A stretch of 64,000 nt of DNA from Methanoculleus taiwanensis (GCF_004102725.1 NZ_LHQS01000001.1:787327-851326); one strand, 5' to 3'; counted from the first letter of the stretch, positions 1-9,299 are shown. Program-made: numbers and translations. The notes: generated from the sequence alone by a model not told the origin.

Positions 1-648
1 CCGATGCCGACCGCGACCCCTGCCGCCGAACCGGCAGCACCGGGAGTTCAAACCTCCGAGCCATCCGTTTCTGGGCAGGTCATGCCGGTTCTGGATATAT
101 CCGGAGAGGGCGGCGCGTCGCAGGTTGTCGATCTGAAGACGGGAACGTACGTCGTCACCACCACCCGTGAGGGCACCGGTTACTTTACGATCGAACTCGA
201 GAAGGAGAACTGCCATATCGGTCTTCGCGGAACCGATAAAGCATATTCCGGAGTGGATGCGTTCGGCATTACGATGCCCGGCCGCTACTACCTGAACGTG
301 ACGGATGAGGGGGACAGCCTCTGGACGATCCGGGTCGACCGTGCGGCAGGCGTCGTTGACCAGAGTATGCCCTACCGCTTCGAGGGGACGGGCGACATGG
401 TTACCGGCTACTTTAACCTGCCCGCAGGGGCTCTCCCGCTTACGGTATGGCACAGCGGAGAGGACGACCTGTATGTCTGGCTCTTCGATGAGGGAGGGAA
501 CGATGTCTACGCATACCCCGGGTGGACGCTCACGCTCCCCGGTGAGGGGCAGTCTCAGGAGACCGTGACCGTCGAGATCCCCGAGAGCAGAGCCTACCTG
601 CTTGCGGTGCAGTGTGCCGGGGACTGGACGCTGGCTATCGGGGAATAG
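1..648 (+). CDS. Secreted beta-rich protein, 5' end cut by window
   Basis: The reading frame is open at the left edge. Its first Met (base 4) lies in a Thr/Pro/Ala-rich linker of the kind that follows a signal peptide or lipobox, so the true start is outside the window. The visible 214 residues form two beta-rich halves. They resemble by eye the protein at 1956-2672: both have a GTYVVTTT/GLYVFTMQ-like strand, a GTG-F-x-x-E motif, a GDxxTxxFxxPAG segment, and end in a W-T-I/L-x-x tail. It is probably an exported cell-surface paralogue. I do not recognise a named family, and no catalytic motif is visible. A T-run follows the stop. GC-rich codon use matches the neighbours. Confidence 0.75.
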   Translation, partial: PMPTATPAAEPAAPGVQTSEPSVSGQVMPVLDISGEGGASQVVDLKTGTYVVTTTREGTGYFTIELEKENCHIGLRGTDKAYSGVDAFGITMPGRYYLNVTDEGDSLWTIRVDRAAGVVDQSMPYRFEGTGDMVTGYFNLPAGALPLTVWHSGEDDLYVWLFDEGGNDVYAYPGWTLTLPGEGQSQETVTVEIPESRAYLLAVQCAGDWTLAIGE

Positions 649-651
649 CGC

Positions 652-668
652 TTCTCTTTTTTTATTTC
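652..668. terminator. T-run between convergent genes
   Basis: A run of seven T (657-663) follows the stop of the first gene and overlaps the stop of the convergent nuclease gene. Poly-T tracts are the usual archaeal termination signal. No strong hairpin is seen. Confidence 0.4.
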
Positions 669-1150
669 CCGTTCTGGCGGATGACCTCGTAGGTCACCCG
701 CTGCTGCAGGATGCAGTCGCGGACTGCCCGCTCACGTTCAGAGAGGTTCGATCGGCCGCTCTTCACCTCGACGAAGGCGACGCTCGTCACCTCCCCGTCC
801 GAGAGGCCGTTGAAGATGACGAAGTCGACCGGGGTGCCGAGAAAGCGGGCATCCTTCGGGTTGTAGGTGAAGTCCGGGAAGTAGGGGATGAGATGTTCGG
901 TTACCTTCCCCCGGATCACCGCCTCGCTCCGCGTGACGGCGTCGCGGCGGATGCTCTTCTCCTCGGTGATCTTCCACTCCCGGAAGAGCAGCTCCGCCTT
1001 CTCGTCGACGAGCCGCTGCATCTCGGTCGAGCGCCATTCGTCGAAGAGCGATCGCGCCCGCCGCTCGACCTCTCCCGCTACGCGGGCGTAGCGCCAGGCG
1101 ATGTAGATCAACAGGAGCAGGAGGGCGGCGATGAAGATCCACTCTATCAT
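662..1150 (-). CDS. Membrane-anchored Holliday-junction-resolvase-like endonuclease domain protein
   Basis: 162 residues. The first ~20 are one hydrophobic segment (IEWIFIAALLLLLIYIAW), followed by a charged helix (~25-75) and then a restriction-endonuclease-like core. In the core, GTPVDFVIFNGL (Asp at ~108) followed by VAFVEVKSGRSNLSERERAVRD gives the D...ExK active-site pattern of the PD-(D/E)xK superfamily. The whole fits the archaeal family annotated as Holliday junction resolvase-related (Endonuc_Holl). It probably cuts DNA, but the target is unknown and the membrane anchor is unusual for a recombination enzyme. The ATG is about 20 bases from a TTTATC-like box on the minus strand, so the mRNA may be leaderless. 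It converges on the preceding gene with only 13 bases between. Confidence 0.75.
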   Translation of the reverse strand: MIEWIFIAALLLLLIYIAWRYARVAGEVERRARSLFDEWRSTEMQRLVDEKAELLFREWKITEEKSIRRDAVTRSEAVIRGKVTEHLIPYFPDFTYNPKDARFLGTPVDFVIFNGLSDGEVTSVAFVEVKSGRSNLSERERAVRDCILQQRVTYEVIRQNGK

Positions 1151-1333
1151 ACAGTACGACTCGGTGGCCGGGGATAAAGGGGTTTGGAATTGCCGTCCGA
1201 TCGCCCGACGGAGAGGTGCTCTTGAGTCGATCCCCGGTCGGCATCATCTCTGTGGAAAGGTGTCCTTTCATCCCGGGGGATCCATCCTCCTCAAGCCTTT
1301 TATGGACTCCCCGCCCTGTACCCGGGAAGTACT

Positions 1334-1870
1334 ATGAATCGACGATTGCTCCTGCTGCTCGCTGCCCTTGTGGTCACGGCCGCCGCCGCTCTCGGTGCGG
1401 CGCTCCTGCTGTCGGGCACCGATCCTTCCGCCCCGACCTATACGAATACGACCTACGGTTATGCGGTCACCTATCCGGACGGGTGGCAATACGCCGAGAC
1501 TGCCGGAGGTGTCGCGTTCTCCTCCCCGGACGGCCACGAGGAGATGCGGATCACTGCCGATCCCCTCGCCGGCGATTTCCCGATCGAGTCCGTCCTCCGC
1601 TCGCTGAACACCACCTATGCAGCGGATTTTGCGCGGGATATCCCCGGCACTGAGTGGGTCTCGATGAGCGAAACCGTGCTTGACGGCGCTCCTGCGTATG
1701 AGAGCGTCTTTTCGATCCCGATACAGGGGGAGGAGCGGTATCAATTCGTCGCCCGGTATGCAGTGCACGAGGGTGTCGTCTACTCGGTGATGTATACGGA
1801 GTTCCCCGCCGCATACGATCCGTATACCGGCCATGGAAAGGAGATGCTTGAGTCGTTCCGGTTCATCTGA
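1334..1870 (+). CDS. Exported PsbP-like protein
   Basis: 178 residues. An N-terminal signal/anchor (MNRRLLLLLAALVVTAAAAL...) is followed by a short Ser/Pro/Thr linker and one globular domain. That domain opens with the YTNTTYGYAVTYPDGW pattern typical of PsbP-like proteins in archaea and bacteria, and ends in a helix with ESFRFI. In archaea these domains are extracytoplasmic and of unknown role; no catalytic residues stand out. A CTTTTATGG box about 30 bases upstream and a GGGAAG just before the ATG support this start. It stands alone between the nuclease and the next exported protein. Confidence 0.7.
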   Translation: MNRRLLLLLAALVVTAAAALGAALLLSGTDPSAPTYTNTTYGYAVTYPDGWQYAETAGGVAFSSPDGHEEMRITADPLAGDFPIESVLRSLNTTYAADFARDIPGTEWVSMSETVLDGAPAYESVFSIPIQGEERYQFVARYAVHEGVVYSVMYTEFPAAYDPYTGHGKEMLESFRFI

Positions 1871-1955
1871 TCTCTCTGCCGTCTTTCTCCCGTTCGGGCT
1901 CTTCTCCGTCGGGGGAAACCGGGGTCTTTTTCCTGCTCGCCGCCGTACCTCTTCT

Positions 1956-2672
1956 ATGAGATCGTATTTCCTGATCCCGCTCCTCCTCTGCACCGCTCTC
2001 ATCACCTGTGGGTGCATGGGAACCGCACCGGCGGCACCCGACACGGCGGCGACCGCCACACCGACTCCGACTCCGACGGATACCGCTGCTCCTCTTCCGA
2101 CACCGGATGGCAAGGTGACGACACTCGGCGGTGCCGGAAACGCCACCCGGGTCGTCGCGCTCGATGCCGGGCTGTACGTCTTTACCATGCAGCACGACGG
2201 CACCGGCCCGTTCAGCGTCGAGATCGAGAGTGAAGAAGTCTATGGCACCCTTGCCCACGCCACCGGCGCATATGACGGAAAACAGGCGTTCGGCCTCCCC
2301 GCTTCCGGTGAGTACGAGTTTACGGTCGTTGCCGACGGTAACTGGACGATAGCGGTCGACCGGCCGCAGGCGATCAACGGTATCCCGCCCCAGACCTTCA
2401 CCGGCACCGGCGACGGTGCAACGCCGCTCTTCCAGATCCCGGCAGGGAACGCCTCCTTTGCGATGACGGTTCAGAGCCCGGCGGAGTGCGCGGTCTGGCT
2501 CTACAACAGCACCGGATGGCTCGTCTTCGATCCGACCGATACCTACGTCGAACCGCTCCACTGGCACAGGGGACCGTACAACGGCACTGCAACCGTCCGG
2601 ATCGCCGATGCGGATAACTATCTGCTGAACGTGATGGCCGAAGGCGCGTGGACGATCACGGTCACGGTCTGA
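1956..2672 (+). CDS. Putative lipoprotein, paralogue of the protein at the window start
   Basis: 238 residues from the ATG at 1956; a longer in-frame start at 1833 would overlap the upstream gene and place charged sequence before the signal peptide. The N terminus MRSYFLIPLLLCTALITCGC looks like a lipoprotein signal with the modified Cys near residue 20. A Thr/Pro linker (ATPTPTPTD) follows, then a two-part beta-rich domain. GNATRVVALDAGLYVFTM, GTGPFSVEIES, GDGATPLFQIPAGN and the final WTITVTV parallel segments of 1-648. It probably sits on the outer face of the membrane. Function unknown; the family looks restricted to methanogens, which is an inference. Confidence 0.75.
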   Translation: MRSYFLIPLLLCTALITCGCMGTAPAAPDTAATATPTPTPTDTAAPLPTPDGKVTTLGGAGNATRVVALDAGLYVFTMQHDGTGPFSVEIESEEVYGTLAHATGAYDGKQAFGLPASGEYEFTVVADGNWTIAVDRPQAINGIPPQTFTGTGDGATPLFQIPAGNASFAMTVQSPAECAVWLYNSTGWLVFDPTDTYVEPLHWHRGPYNGTATVRIADADNYLLNVMAEGAWTITVTV

Positions 2673-2806
2673 CCTTTCCCCACTCTTTTTCTTCTGCTCC
2701 TTCCGGTCGTCACGCTGCCGATGCCCTTTACCGATCAGATGAGACGGGCGGTGCGAACGCAGCGCTGACGGTAATGATAAGATACCGGGCGCCGAAAGGA
2801 GAGAGT

Positions 2807-3115
2807 ATGGATCGTTTCACCACCGGGCCGTCCCGGTGCGGCGCCCCTTCGTCCCCGCCTGCCGGAGAACGGAAGCGGAAGAGTGACCGGATGCACCTCC
2901 TCATGGAGATGCGGGAGTTTTCCCGCGAGCACGGTGATATCCTTTCCCGGTACCACCGGTATACGCCCGGGGACCTCGACCGGCTCGCAGGGGAATGCCG
3001 GCGGCTGCAGGAGGAGGCGTGCCGTCAGGGTGCCTGCGGAACCGCCGGCGAGCTCGCTGAGCTCGAGTACGTCATCGGCAGGGCAAAGGAGATGCGCGAG
3101 AAACGGGGGGAGTGA
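2807..3115 (+). CDS. Small charged helical protein, unknown
   Basis: 102 residues. The ATG at 2807 is chosen because AAAGGAG ends six bases before it; upstream in-frame Mets have no ribosome site. After a low-complexity head (to ~35) the rest is helical and highly charged (MREFSREHGDILSRYHRYTPGDLDRLAGE, then ELAELEYVIGRAKEMREKRGE), with two Cys at ~83 and ~87 that do not form a recognised zinc knuckle. No family recognised. It is probably cytoplasmic and converges on the next small gene. Confidence 0.55.
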   Translation: MDRFTTGPSRCGAPSSPPAGERKRKSDRMHLLMEMREFSREHGDILSRYHRYTPGDLDRLAGECRRLQEEACRQGACGTAGELAELEYVIGRAKEMREKRGE

Positions 3116-3152
3116 TCCGGCTTTACCTGACCGGGATGCTCCTCAAACGCCG

Positions 3153-3386
3153 TCAGTTCTCTTCCGGGAGCCTGGGGAGTTCGTCTTCGTCCGACGGCAC
3201 CACGACCTCGGGCGAGAGATCAAAGAGTTCTTCGATGATCGCGTCGTCCTGCTCGTCGTGGTACTGCTCGCCCGGCTCTTTCATCTTCATCCAGAGGCGG
3301 ATCTGCCGGAGGAGTGTCATGGACGTCCGGCCGTCTCCCGCCTCTTCCGGGAAGGCGCTCTCTTCATACAGTAATGCCATATTCAT
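3153..3386 (-). CDS. Small acidic protein, unknown
   Basis: 77 residues. A helical N-terminal half (MTLLRQIRLWMKMKEPGEQYH) is followed by a strongly acidic C-terminal half (DEQDDAIIEELFDLSPEVVVPSDEDEL). No domain recognised. The start is the first Met; a second Met at codon 3 is equally possible and no clear ribosome site is seen. It lies about 100 bases downstream of mutL on the same strand and could be the last gene of that transcript, although the gap and lower similarity to known proteins make it an orphan. Confidence 0.45.
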   Translation of the reverse strand: MNMALLYEESAFPEEAGDGRTSMTLLRQIRLWMKMKEPGEQYHDEQDDAIIEELFDLSPEVVVPSDEDELPRLPEEN

Positions 3387-3487
3387 GCTTCTGCTACAAA
3401 ACTCTGTTCAAACGTTCTTTCGCTGTATCGGCCGATTGATCCGGTGCAACATCGAAACGGAGGTACCTTTTGGTGTTTCTCCGGCAC

Positions 3488-5269
3488 TCACGTCCGCTGA
3501 AACATCCTGTCGAGTTTCTGCTTTTCGAGCGCCACTACCGTCGGGCGTCCGTGCGGGCACGTCCAGGGAGTCTTCGTCGCCGCGAGCTGATCGATGAGCC
3601 GCCGCATCTGCTCGCCCGTAAGGAGAGCTCCCGCCTTTACCGCTCCCCGGCAGGCGACGATTGTCGTTATCCGCTCTTTCGCCCCGGCGGCGGCCTTCTG
3701 CCCGTCTCCGATGAGTTCGGTGATCGTCTCGCGGACTACTGCCATATCCTCAAGTTTTCCGAGCACGACCGGCACCGCCCTGACGGCGTAGGTGTCCCGC
3801 CCGAACTCCTCGACGACGAACCCTTCTTCGGCGAGGAGGGGGATCGCCTCGCGGATGATAGCCGACTCTGCCGCCCGCAGCGAGAGGATCACCGGCGTGA
3901 TAAGCTCCTGCGACCGGACGGCGGCGTCCCGCCGCTCCACGACCTGCTCGTAGAGCACCCGCTCGTGGGCGGCGTGCTGGTCGACGAGGTAGAGCGTCCC
4001 GTCCGATCCACGGGCGACGATGTAGGTCGCAGCGACCTGTCCTATCGGCTCCATCGCGGGGAGGAGGTTCTGCTCTCGTGGAACCGCGAGTTCCGTCTGG
4101 CGGAGCTGGCGATCCGAGGTAGCGAGTGTCCGGTGACCGGCGGCGTAGGCCGGTTCCGGCGACGCGACGCCCCTGGTCTCCGGGAGCGGAGGGTTCTCGG
4201 GCGTTATTGCTGTCTGAACCGGCTCGCCGCCCGCCTCGTCGCGGGAGAGATCCCGCTCCCCGAGCGCCTCCGCCACCGCATCCGTGATCGCAGAGAGGAT
4301 CTCCCGCTCCCGGCTGAGCCTCACTTCGCGTTTGGTGGGGTGGACGTTCACGTCGACGAGGCTCGTGTCGATATCAAGGTCGAGGAAAGCCACCGGGTAG
4401 CGGTCTTTCGGGAGGAGGGTGCCGTATCCCTCCCTGATTGCGCCGACGATCGGGCGGGATGCGACGCTCCGGCCGTTGATGCTGATACTAATATGGAACG
4501 GGCTCCCCCGGCTCTCTGCAGGGCGGGAGACGTAGCCCCCGATCCGCATGAACGGCGTCCGCCCCGCGACCGGGATCAGCGACCGGGCGAGGTCGATCCC
4601 GTGGAGCCCGACGATGGCGTCGCGGAGCTCCGCCGACCGCTGGGTCGCCATCCGCTCGCGGCCGTTCTGCACCAGGCGGAACGCGATATCGCTGTGGGCG
4701 AGGGCTATCGTCTCGACCGTGCCGTAGAGATGGGCAAGCTCGGTGTTCCTGCTCTTTAAGAACTTCCGGCGGGCGGGGGTGTTGTAGAAGAGATCTTCCA
4801 CGATCACCGTCGTCCCCTCGGGAGCACCCGTCTCGCGGTCTTCGAGCACCTCGCCGCCCCGGACGACGACCCGCCTTCCGGCGATCGCCCCCTCCCCCCT
4901 TGCCCGGGTGACCAGCGTCACCTGCGCCACGGCGGCGATGCTGGCGAGCGCCTCGCCCCGGAACCCCAGTGTCCGGATGACGTGCAGGTCGCCGATCTCC
5001 CGTATCTTGCTTGTTGCATGGGGTTCGAAGGCGAGGAGCGCCTCCTCGGGTGTCATCCCGTACCCGTCGTCGGCGATCCGGATGCGCGTGATCCCCTTCA
5101 TATCGGATGTCACGTCCACGAGGATGGACGTCGCCCCGGCGTCGACGGCGTTCTCGACGAGTTCCTTGACGACCGATGCCGGCCGTTCCACTACCTCGCC
5201 GGCGGCGATCTGGTTCACCGTCGCGGGGTCGAGCCGGTGAATCCGGGGTTCGGGGTGAGAGGCGCTCAT
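3488..5269 (-). CDS. mutL: DNA mismatch repair protein MutL (endonuclease type)
   Basis: 593 residues. The N-terminal GHKL ATPase (1-~330) shows VVERPASVVKELVENAVDAG (motif I), DDGYGM (motif II) and TLGFRGEALASI (motif III). The C-terminal domain carries the metal-dependent nicking motif DQHA(x2)E(x4)E as DQHAAHERVLYE, plus ACRGAVKAG and CPHGRPT, so it belongs to the MutH-independent class that nicks the strand itself. It acts with MutS in post-replication mismatch repair. Its ATG overlaps the mutS stop in an ATGA tetramer, so the two are translationally coupled. MutS/MutL is patchy in archaea and usually interpreted as acquired from bacteria; base composition here does not differ from the neighbours. 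Confidence 0.97.
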   Translation of the reverse strand: MSASHPEPRIHRLDPATVNQIAAGEVVERPASVVKELVENAVDAGATSILVDVTSDMKGITRIRIADDGYGMTPEEALLAFEPHATSKIREIGDLHVIRTLGFRGEALASIAAVAQVTLVTRARGEGAIAGRRVVVRGGEVLEDRETGAPEGTTVIVEDLFYNTPARRKFLKSRNTELAHLYGTVETIALAHSDIAFRLVQNGRERMATQRSAELRDAIVGLHGIDLARSLIPVAGRTPFMRIGGYVSRPAESRGSPFHISISINGRSVASRPIVGAIREGYGTLLPKDRYPVAFLDLDIDTSLVDVNVHPTKREVRLSREREILSAITDAVAEALGERDLSRDEAGGEPVQTAITPENPPLPETRGVASPEPAYAAGHRTLATSDRQLRQTELAVPREQNLLPAMEPIGQVAATYIVARGSDGTLYLVDQHAAHERVLYEQVVERRDAAVRSQELITPVILSLRAAESAIIREAIPLLAEEGFVVEEFGRDTYAVRAVPVVLGKLEDMAVVRETITELIGDGQKAAAGAKERITTIVACRGAVKAGALLTGEQMRRLIDQLAATKTPWTCPHGRPTVVALEKQKLDRMFQRT

Positions 5270-7887
5270 CGCCGTCCGTTTCCTCCGTTCGCCAGGTTCT
5301 GGAGCCGGTGGAGGGTGTTTAACGCCGCGAGCGGGGTCATCTCGTCGAGTTTCATCGCCCGGAGTTCTTCGACCGCCGGGTTCGTCTCGGCGACGCCCTC
5401 GCCCGTATCGACGAGCAGCATCTGGGTGTAGCGGGGTGTTTTCCCGCCTCCTTTCAGTTCCTGCACCATCGCTTCTTTGAGGATGACGAGTGCCCGTTCG
5501 GTCACCTTCTTCGGGATGCCGGCGAGCTCCGCAACGTGGACGCCGTAACTCTTATCGGTCGCCCCCTGGACGAGCCTCCGGAGGAATATCACATCGCGTC
5601 CCGTATCCTTCACCGCGAAGTGGAAGTTCTTCACCCTTTTTAGTTTCCCCTCAAGCTCGATCAGCTCGTGGAAATGGGTGGCGAAGAGGGTGCGCGGACC
5701 CGTCACCGCTTTGCCGTGGAGGAACTCGACTACCGCCTGTGCGATCGAGAATCCGTCGAGGGTGCTCGTTCCCCTGCCGATCTCGTCGAGGATCACGAGG
5801 CTCTGGGGGGTGACGTTGTTGAGGATGTTCGCAAGCTCGAGCATCTCGACCATGAAGGTACTCTGCCCGCTCGCGAGGTCGTCGAACGCCCCGACCCGGG
5901 TGAAGACCCGGTCGACGATCCCGATCGTGGCGTGCCGGGCGGGGACGAAACTCCCCATCTGCGCCATGATACAGAGGAGGGCGACCGCTCGCATGTACGT
6001 CGATTTTCCGGCCATGTTCGCACCGGTGATGATCATGATCTGGTTGCCGCTCCCGTCGAGGTCGGTGTCGTTCGGGACGAACCCGACCTCCATGCTCCGC
6101 TCCACGACCGGGTGACGCCCTTCCCGGACGACGATCCTGCCGCTCTCCTCGATGACCGGGCGGGTGTAGTCATAGCGGGCCGCATTCTCGGCGAGGGCCG
6201 CGTAGACGTCGAGGTGCCCTATTGCCCGGGCGGTCGCCTGCAATTCGGGAACGCATGCGGCGAGCGTCCGCACAAGATCCGCGTATACCTCTGCCTCCAG
6301 AACCGAGAGCCGATCTTCGGCGGTTGCGATCATCGCTTCCTTCTCCCGGAGCTTCGGGATGGTATACCGTTCGCCGTTTGCCGTCGTCTGCCGGCGCTCG
6401 TACTCTTCCGGCACCAGATGGAGGTTCGCCCTCGTCACCTCGATGAAGTAGCCGAAGACCCGGTTGTAGGAGACTTTCAGGGACTTGATCCCTGTCCGCT
6501 CCCGCTCCTGCTGCTGGAACTGTCCGATCCAGTCCTTCCCCGAGGTTGAGAGATTCCGCAGTTCGTCGAGTTCGGCGCAAAACCCTTCCCGGATCATCCC
6601 GCCCGACCGCGCCAGCGCCGGAGGCTCGTCGACGATCGCCCGGGCGATGAAGTTCGCAGTCGCGGAGAGATCGCTCATAGCCTCGAGGGCTTCTCTGATA
6701 TTCTCCGGAGTCTCGTCGGTAAAGAGATCCTTTAAGGCCGGGATTCTCTCGATAGACTCTCTCAGCGTTAAGAGATCCCGAGGTCCCGCATTCCCGTAGG
6801 AGATCCGCCCGGCGATACGTTCAATATCACCGCACCGGTCGAGATGCGAGCGTAGATCCGCTCGTGCCATCGGATTGCCGACGAAGTACTCGACCGCGTC
6901 GAGCCGGCGGCCGATAGCCTCCGGGTCGAGCAGGGGGGCGATCAGGAACGACCGCATCAGGCGGCTGCCCATCGAGGTCTCGGTGACGTCGAGGGCGCCC
7001 TGGAGCGTGATCCCGGCCGCTTCGCTCCGGATACTCTTCGTGATCTCGAGGTTCCGGAGGGTGATGGCGTCGAGTGCCATGTTCCGTGCCGAAAGCCTGG
7101 TCGAGAGGCCGGCGATGTGGGCAAGCTCCGACCGCTGTGTCTCCCGGGCATAGCGGAGGGCGGCGCCTGCGGCAGCGACCGCTCCGTCGAGCTCCTCGCA
7201 GCCGTATCCGCCGAGCGAATTCGTGCCGAACTGCTCGCAGAGGAGCGAACGAGCACTCTCCGGGAGGAAGGCATCGTCGCGGTAGCGGGAGACAAGGAGA
7301 CCCTGCGCCCGGAGCCTGACGGCGAGCGCGTCCGGGGAACTCTCCGGGACGATGCACTCGGACGGGTGGTAGCGGACGACCTCCGAGACGAGCTCGGCAT
7401 AGTCACGCCCGCCGTCCGAGGCCGAGACGAAGAACTCTCCCGTAGAGACGTCGAGGAATGCCGTCCCGATCGATCCCTTCTTTCCGGGAGCGACGGCCAT
7501 GAGATACTGTGCTCCGGGTGACCCGAGCATCGAGGAGTCGATGACGGTGCCGGGCGTGATGACGCGCACGACATCCCGCTTGACGACACCTTTCGCCTTC
7601 TTCGGGTCTTCGACCTGATCGCAGACGACAACCTTGAACCCTTTGTTCACCAGGCGGGCGATGTAGCCCTCGGCGGCATGGTGGGGAACGCCGGCGAGCG
7701 GCATCCGCTCACCGTCTTTGTCCCGTCCGCGGGAGGTCAGGACGATGTCGAGCTCTCGCGCAACGACGGCGGCATCTTCACCGAAGGTCTCGTAAAAGTC
7801 GCCCATCTGGAAGAAGAGAATGGCATCGGGGTGTGCTGCCTTAGCCGTATAATACTGTTTCATCGCAGGGCTTGGTCCGTCCTTCAT
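5266..7887 (-). CDS. mutS: DNA mismatch repair protein MutS
   Basis: 873 residues, full length for MutS1. The mismatch-reading Phe-x-Glu is present in QMGDFYETFGEDA near residue 30-38. The lever/clamp region (QQQERERTGIKSLKVSYNRVFGYFIEV) is followed by the ABC-type ATPase, with Walker A GANMAGKSTYMR and Walker B LVILDEIGRGTST, then a C-terminal helical tail. It binds mispaired bases and recruits MutL. The ATG is preceded by GGAAGAG. It is the first gene of a mutS-mutL operon, divergent from leuC with about 160 bases between. A real MutS1 with the FxE motif argues for genuine mismatch repair rather than a MutS2-like role. Confidence 0.98.
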   Translation of the reverse strand: MKDGPSPAMKQYYTAKAAHPDAILFFQMGDFYETFGEDAAVVARELDIVLTSRGRDKDGERMPLAGVPHHAAEGYIARLVNKGFKVVVCDQVEDPKKAKGVVKRDVVRVITPGTVIDSSMLGSPGAQYLMAVAPGKKGSIGTAFLDVSTGEFFVSASDGGRDYAELVSEVVRYHPSECIVPESSPDALAVRLRAQGLLVSRYRDDAFLPESARSLLCEQFGTNSLGGYGCEELDGAVAAAGAALRYARETQRSELAHIAGLSTRLSARNMALDAITLRNLEITKSIRSEAAGITLQGALDVTETSMGSRLMRSFLIAPLLDPEAIGRRLDAVEYFVGNPMARADLRSHLDRCGDIERIAGRISYGNAGPRDLLTLRESIERIPALKDLFTDETPENIREALEAMSDLSATANFIARAIVDEPPALARSGGMIREGFCAELDELRNLSTSGKDWIGQFQQQERERTGIKSLKVSYNRVFGYFIEVTRANLHLVPEEYERRQTTANGERYTIPKLREKEAMIATAEDRLSVLEAEVYADLVRTLAACVPELQATARAIGHLDVYAALAENAARYDYTRPVIEESGRIVVREGRHPVVERSMEVGFVPNDTDLDGSGNQIMIITGANMAGKSTYMRAVALLCIMAQMGSFVPARHATIGIVDRVFTRVGAFDDLASGQSTFMVEMLELANILNNVTPQSLVILDEIGRGTSTLDGFSIAQAVVEFLHGKAVTGPRTLFATHFHELIELEGKLKRVKNFHFAVKDTGRDVIFLRRLVQGATDKSYGVHVAELAGIPKKVTERALVILKEAMVQELKGGGKTPRYTQMLLVDTGEGVAETNPAVEELRAMKLDEMTPLAALNTLHRLQNLANGGNGRR

Positions 7888-8044
7888 CGCTCTTCCTTAG
7901 TAAGGTCCTCGCGAGGGCTGATAAGGTATGCGTCTTTGCCGGAAAAGTGAATGACCGGCGAAATCAGGTGCACCAGATCGGTGAAAATCGCGTGGTGCAG
8001 CCAAACTACATACGTCAGGAGATCACAATTTTACCCGGTAATAC

Positions 8045-9295
8045 ATGGCAGCGACGATTGTTGAAAAGATATTCTCGTCGCACTGCGGCAGAGAAATTCG
8101 TGCAGGCGACGTAGTGATGGCACCGGTAGATGCGGCGATGATTCACGATATCACCGGCCCGCTTGCAATCCGGGTGCTGCGTGATATGGGCGGCGAGCGG
8201 GTCTTCGATCCGCGGAAGATCGTCATGCTCTTTGATCACCAGATTCCTGCGGATTCCATCCCTGCTGCGGAGAACCATGTCTTCATGCGGGAATTTGCGC
8301 GTGAGCAGGGCATCCACAACTACGATATGCGGGAGGGTGTCTGCCACCAGGTCGTGATGGAAAAAGGCCACGCGGCTCCGGGAGAGATCGTGGTCGGCAC
8401 CGATTCGCATACCTGCACTTACGGGGCGGGCGGTGCGTTCGCCACCGGTATCGGGTCGACCGATATGGGTTTTGTCTTAAAGTTCGGAGCCCTCTACTTC
8501 CGGGTTCCGGAGAGCATCCTCGTCGAGGCGAACGGCAGGTTCGACCGCCGGGTCGGTGCAAAAGACCTCATCCTCAATATCGCAGGCGATATCGGTGCCG
8601 ACGGAGCGACCTACCAGGCGCTCGAGTTCGTCGGCGATACGTTCCGGACGATGGATATGGCGGGCAGGATGACCTGCGCCAACATGGCCATCGAGATGGG
8701 GGCGAAAGCCGGGATCGTGCCGCCGGACGAGACGACTTGGGAGTACATCGCTCCACGGAGGGCGATGCAGCCTTTCGCGCTTGCGAGCGATCCGGATGCC
8801 GTCTACGCCGAGTACCGGCAGTACGACGTTGCCGACCTCGCCCCGCAGATCGCCGTCCCGCACAACGTCGATAACGTCGTGGACGTCGGTGAGGTGGCGG
8901 GCACGAAGGTCGATCAGGTCTTTATCGGATCGTGCACGAACGGCCGGTTCGAGGACCTCGCCGAGGCTGCCGAGGTGCTCGGGAAAGAGCAGTTTGCGGA
9001 GAGCGTCCGGGTCATCGTCATTCCCGCGTCCCGGGACGAGTACTTAAAATCGCTCAAGGCAGGGCTGATCGAGCGGTTCGTGGAGGCCGGAGCCCTCTTC
9101 GAGGCTCCCTGTTGCGGCCCCTGCATGGGCGGGGCGTTCGGGCTCCTCGCACCCGGCGAGGTTTCGCTCTCGACCTCGAACCGGAACTTCAAGGGGAGAC
9201 AGGGCAGCACCGCCGCGTCGGTCTACCTCTGTTCTCCGGCGACCGCGGCGGCGAGCGCCATCTACGGCGAGATCACCGATCCGAGGGAGGTGTAA
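8045..9295 (+). CDS. leuC: 3-isopropylmalate / homoaconitate dehydratase large subunit
   Basis: 416 residues, the length of archaeal aconitase-family large subunits. GTDSHTCTYGAGGAFATGIGS and the [4Fe-4S] ligands (Cys in GSCTNGR near 298, then the CxxC in PCCGPCMGG near 358-361) are intact. It isomerises 2-isopropylmalate (leucine pathway) or homocitrate and its longer homologues (coenzyme B pathway); sequence inspection alone does not settle which. It leads a tight operon: the small-subunit gene starts five bases after its stop, and a dehydrogenase follows. The start is the first Met (MAATIVEKIFSSHCG); no close ribosome site is visible, only CAGGAG about 23 bases upstream. Confidence 0.93.
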   Translation: MAATIVEKIFSSHCGREIRAGDVVMAPVDAAMIHDITGPLAIRVLRDMGGERVFDPRKIVMLFDHQIPADSIPAAENHVFMREFAREQGIHNYDMREGVCHQVVMEKGHAAPGEIVVGTDSHTCTYGAGGAFATGIGSTDMGFVLKFGALYFRVPESILVEANGRFDRRVGAKDLILNIAGDIGADGATYQALEFVGDTFRTMDMAGRMTCANMAIEMGAKAGIVPPDETTWEYIAPRRAMQPFALASDPDAVYAEYRQYDVADLAPQIAVPHNVDNVVDVGEVAGTKVDQVFIGSCTNGRFEDLAEAAEVLGKEQFAESVRVIVIPASRDEYLKSLKAGLIERFVEAGALFEAPCCGPCMGGAFGLLAPGEVSLSTSNRNFKGRQGSTAASVYLCSPATAAASAIYGEITDPREV

Positions 9296-9299
9296 CAGC

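Noticed and set aside
3470-4759. 429-codon plus-strand ORF opposite mutL
   Set aside because: Antisense shadow of a well-supported gene; charged low-complexity product.
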